In this document: piece after piece, positions 13,726 through 15,323 of the stretch
Layout: every line of letters begins with the position of its first letter
How positions within the stretch are numbered: the stretch's first letter is position 1
Assembly (NCBI GenBank): GCA_035483795.1
Contig: DATHPP010000125.1
Location: forward strand, 1 to 15,323
Source of the DNA: DASXMX01 sp035483795
GTDB lineage: Bacteria > Planctomycetota > Phycisphaerae > Tepidisphaerales > Tepidisphaeraceae
Length of the DNA stretch: 15,323 bases
Reading direction: 5' to 3'
The notes under the pieces: generated by a model
The model's database searches: none
What the model saw: the letters and a program-made list of their open reading frames with translations, nothing else
What the model was told of the DNA's origin: nothing
Position numbers and translations under genes: made by a program

Positions 13726-14208
13726 TCATTTCGGCCTTGTCGCGAGCTCCCGGATCGCCAGGGCGACGTGCGCCGCCAGACGCAGGAGAACGGCGCCGAC
13801 AATCAGTGTGATCGCGAAGATCAGGCGATCCGACGTAGCGGCACGTTCCAACAGATTCAATGCCCCGCGGAAAGTGGGATACGACGTGACATACTGAATG
13901 GATTCCCCGATGTCCCAGAAATAGCTGCCGATCGGGAAGAGCGCCATGAGCGCCAGAATGATGCTCAGGAGGCGAAGAAGCTTCGCGTGAAAGGCGATCC
14001 CGGCGGCCCAGTTGACCTGGGTTGCGCCCCCCGCCGCCTCAGGCGTGGCATAGGGGACGGGTTCCACCTCCGGCGGCTCGGTCCGAACTTCCGCGACGAG
14101 CATCGACAGGCTCGCAATCGATTCTGCCTCAGCGGCGCTCCTGGCCTCGAAGCTGAGCGTCAATTCCTTGCCCGTCGCACGGTCAGCGCCGCTCACGAGG
14201 TAATTCAT
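13726..14208 (-). CDS. Small two-TM membrane protein, unknown function
   Basis: Not recognised. The 160-residue product opens with a roughly 42-residue soluble domain (MNYLVSGADRATGKELTL, then alternating charged and Ala/Glu helix). Its pattern recalls a small N-terminal domain seen on other planctomycete hypothetical proteins. A Pro/Glu-rich linker (44-62) follows, then two hydrophobic segments at about 77-97 and 129-153, separated by SYFWDIGESIQYVTSYPT. Both termini are predicted on the same side. The gene converges on the csrA fusion with only five bases between stop codons. It sits downstream of the NIPSNAP gene, 39 bases from its stop, so it may be cotranscribed. Coding confidence rests on the membrane pattern and position. 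Confidence 0.6.
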   Translation of the reverse strand: MNYLVSGADRATGKELTLSFEARSAAEAESIASLSMLVAEVRTEPPEVEPVPYATPEAAGGATQVNWAAGIAFHAKLLRLLSIILALMALFPIGSYFWDIGESIQYVTSYPTFRGALNLLERAATSDRLIFAITLIVGAVLLRLAAHVALAIRELATRPK

Positions 14209-14247
14209 TTCCGCCTCGGGTCCGGGCGCCCTGGCCGGGCGGGCGGC

Positions 14248-15048
14248 TCAGATCTGCGAACCCGGCACGGGACGCAAAAACGGATTGTGCACCTTTGAGA
14301 CATTGAATTTGTAGGAGGGTTTGGCGCTCAGTTCCTTCCACTGGGGAACGTTCTTGAAGTCGTCCCAGTTCTTGTCGGCGTCCTGACGGCTTGCATGGGC
14401 GACCATGTAGGTGAGCTGCGGCAGGTTCTCGCCGACGATCGCCCCGCCGAAAAACACGCCGGGCAGTCCCGCCTGTTTGAAGATCTCAAACTCCCCGGCG
14501 TTGAACATCTCCAGCTTGTTGAGCGCCCGCTCGTTGTTTGGGCTCTCGTACGTGCGAAGCTCGAACACGCGGGTGTCGGTCTTCGGGGGGACCTGGACCG
14601 TCGGCGCCCCTTCCATCGCCAGAAGCAAGGTGCTCTCGTAGCGGGTGTAAGCGGGCGTGCGTGGCGCGCGGAGAATCGCCGCACCGGCCTTCTGCAACTC
14701 CTCGTCCCTGGCCAGGCGGTTTTCCAGGGTGATCACCGATTCGATATCCTTGTGGGTCAGAAAAACGTGAAGGTTGGTATCGTCGCCGGCGAGCCTGAGA
14801 TTCGGGTTGTCCCTGGCCATGAGCTTCCAGACACCGACCGGCTCGACACCGGCCCGGTTGTACGCCGGGATTCCGGCCTCGGCCAGAAACTGCTCGTAGG
14901 CCTGCTGCTTCTGGACCGAACCGAAGTGGTAAGTGCGCAGCTCGAAGAATTGCCGGCCGGATGGTTGGTCGGCCCCATCGGCGCGCCCCGCCGTCGTCAG
15001 TCCAATCGCGGCCAACGTAGACGCTGCCAGAAAATCACGACGTCGCAT
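14248..15048 (-). CDS. Tat-exported NIPSNAP-domain protein
   Basis: A 266-residue protein with a twin-arginine-type start (MRRRDFLAASTLAAIGLTTA), so probably folded before export. Two NIPSNAP (ferredoxin-like, dimeric alpha/beta barrel) units follow. The first begins FFELRTYHFG (34-43) with IPAYNRAGVEPVGVW, the second VFELRTYESP (161-170) with LPGVFFGG and LTYMVAHAS. The family has no settled activity. The arrangement of a secreted NIPSNAP protein next to a Gfo/Idh oxidoreductase is frequent in planctomycetes and suggests a carbohydrate or secondary-metabolite context, by inference only. The start ATG is preceded by GGAG at a 6-base spacing. That GGAG lies in the first of three copies of a tandem repeat (15047-15113). 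Confidence 0.88.
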   Translation of the reverse strand: MRRRDFLAASTLAAIGLTTAGRADGADQPSGRQFFELRTYHFGSVQKQQAYEQFLAEAGIPAYNRAGVEPVGVWKLMARDNPNLRLAGDDTNLHVFLTHKDIESVITLENRLARDEELQKAGAAILRAPRTPAYTRYESTLLLAMEGAPTVQVPPKTDTRVFELRTYESPNNERALNKLEMFNAGEFEIFKQAGLPGVFFGGAIVGENLPQLTYMVAHASRQDADKNWDDFKNVPQWKELSAKPSYKFNVSKVHNPFLRPVPGSQI

Positions 15049-15113
15049 AGTTCGCTCCGCTCAGGGGTCGCATGGTTCGCTCCGCTCAGGTGAGATGGTT
15101 CGCTCCGCTCAGG
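15047..15113. repeat. Three copies of a 19-base tandem repeat at a gene junction
   Basis: ATGGTTCGCTCCGCTCAGG occurs at 15047-15065 (with one change), 15072-15090 and 15095-15113, at steps of 25 and 23 bases. On the minus strand it reads CCTGAGCGGAGCGAAC. The copies occupy essentially the whole junction. The copy nearest the window end contains the TGA stop of the oxidoreductase, and the copy nearest the NIPSNAP gene contains its GGAG and abuts its ATG. Confidence 0.85.
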
Positions 15114-15323
15114 CACTGGCGCCGATCTTGAGTGTCTTGCCCTGTTTGCCCGCATCCATCGCGGTCAGGATCACGTCCAGCGCGCGATAGCCTTCGTTCC
15201 CGTCGATCTCGGGAGGCGTGTTGGTTTCGATCGCCTTGGTGAACGAATCGATAATGCCGCTGGGAACCTGCTTGATGTTGGTGGACATCTCGCCAACCTT
15301 GTGCAGCTCGCGGTCGCCGTTGG
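15109..15323 (-). CDS. Gfo/Idh/MocA oxidoreductase, C-terminal part
   Basis: The last 71 residues of a gene that continues past the window end. The translated tail includes GEMSTNIKQVPSGIIDSF and PEIDGNEGYRALDVILTAMD, then GKQGKTLKIGASA before a TGA at 15111-15109. The Asp-Gly-x-Glu-Gly-x-Arg-Ala-Leu stretch followed by a short helix is the usual C-terminal end of Gfo/Idh/MocA NAD(P)-dependent sugar oxidoreductases. The cofactor-binding Rossmann domain would lie outside the window. Transcribed on the minus strand, upstream of the NIPSNAP gene and likely in one operon with it. The stop codon is part of the tandem repeat. Confidence 0.8.
   Translation of the reverse strand, partial: NGDRELHKVGEMSTNIKQVPSGIIDSFTKAIETNTPPEIDGNEGYRALDVILTAMDAGKQGKTLKIGASA

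Overview
The window is GC-rich bacterial chromosome and most resembles a planctomycete, probably near the Phycisphaerae. I infer this from gene content: a short membrane protein with a C-terminal CxxC-GYNLTG-CPxCG zinc ribbon, a Tat-exported two-domain NIPSNAP protein beside a Gfo/Idh/MocA oxidoreductase, secreted proteins with an N-terminal signal and few recognisable domains, and many short palindromic repeats between genes. No rRNA, tRNA, transposase or CRISPR array was seen.

Layout. From 1 to 220 there is a hairpin repeat and a promoter-like TATAAT. recJ (260-2137) carries an in-frame palindromic insert next to its DHH motif. A composite palindrome then leads into a DinB-family gene (2339-2893). 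That gene converges on trpD (minus, 3051-4121) across a third repeat cluster, and both stop codons lie inside repeat units. Upstream of trpD on the same strand is an exported protein that looks like two degenerate retropepsin folds (4158-5117). A gene-poor stretch (about 5160-5700) holds two more repeat clusters. Next come a zinc-ribbon membrane protein (5705-6319) and, overlapping it by four bases, a tartrate-resistant-type acid phosphatase (6316-7356). After another palindrome there is an ABC importer pair, a permease with two fused halves (7507-9303) and an ATPase with a C-terminal AAA-associated domain (9325-10653). A ferritin-like DUF2383 protein (10712-11200) follows. A secreted HExxH peptidase-like protein lies on the minus strand (11211-12116), then rsmG (12228-12932). 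After rsmG comes a single ORF joining a complete CsrA to a yeast-type cytosine deaminase (13061-13720). The window closes with three minus-strand genes: a small two-TM protein, the NIPSNAP protein and the 3' end of a Gfo/Idh oxidoreductase.

The most notable gene is the CsrA-cytosine deaminase fusion. Its CsrA part keeps the residues known for RNA contact. Its deaminase part keeps the zinc, catalytic and base-binding residues of fungal Fcy1, including the C-terminal Asp. I know of no described protein of this design, although I could not search.

The second theme is repeats. At least six unrelated palindromic or tandem families occur in 15 kb. Several now supply gene parts: the stop codons of the DinB gene, trpD and the oxidoreductase, the ribosome binding site of the NIPSNAP gene, and about 35 residues of RecJ. 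All functional statements are from reading sequence and motifs only.
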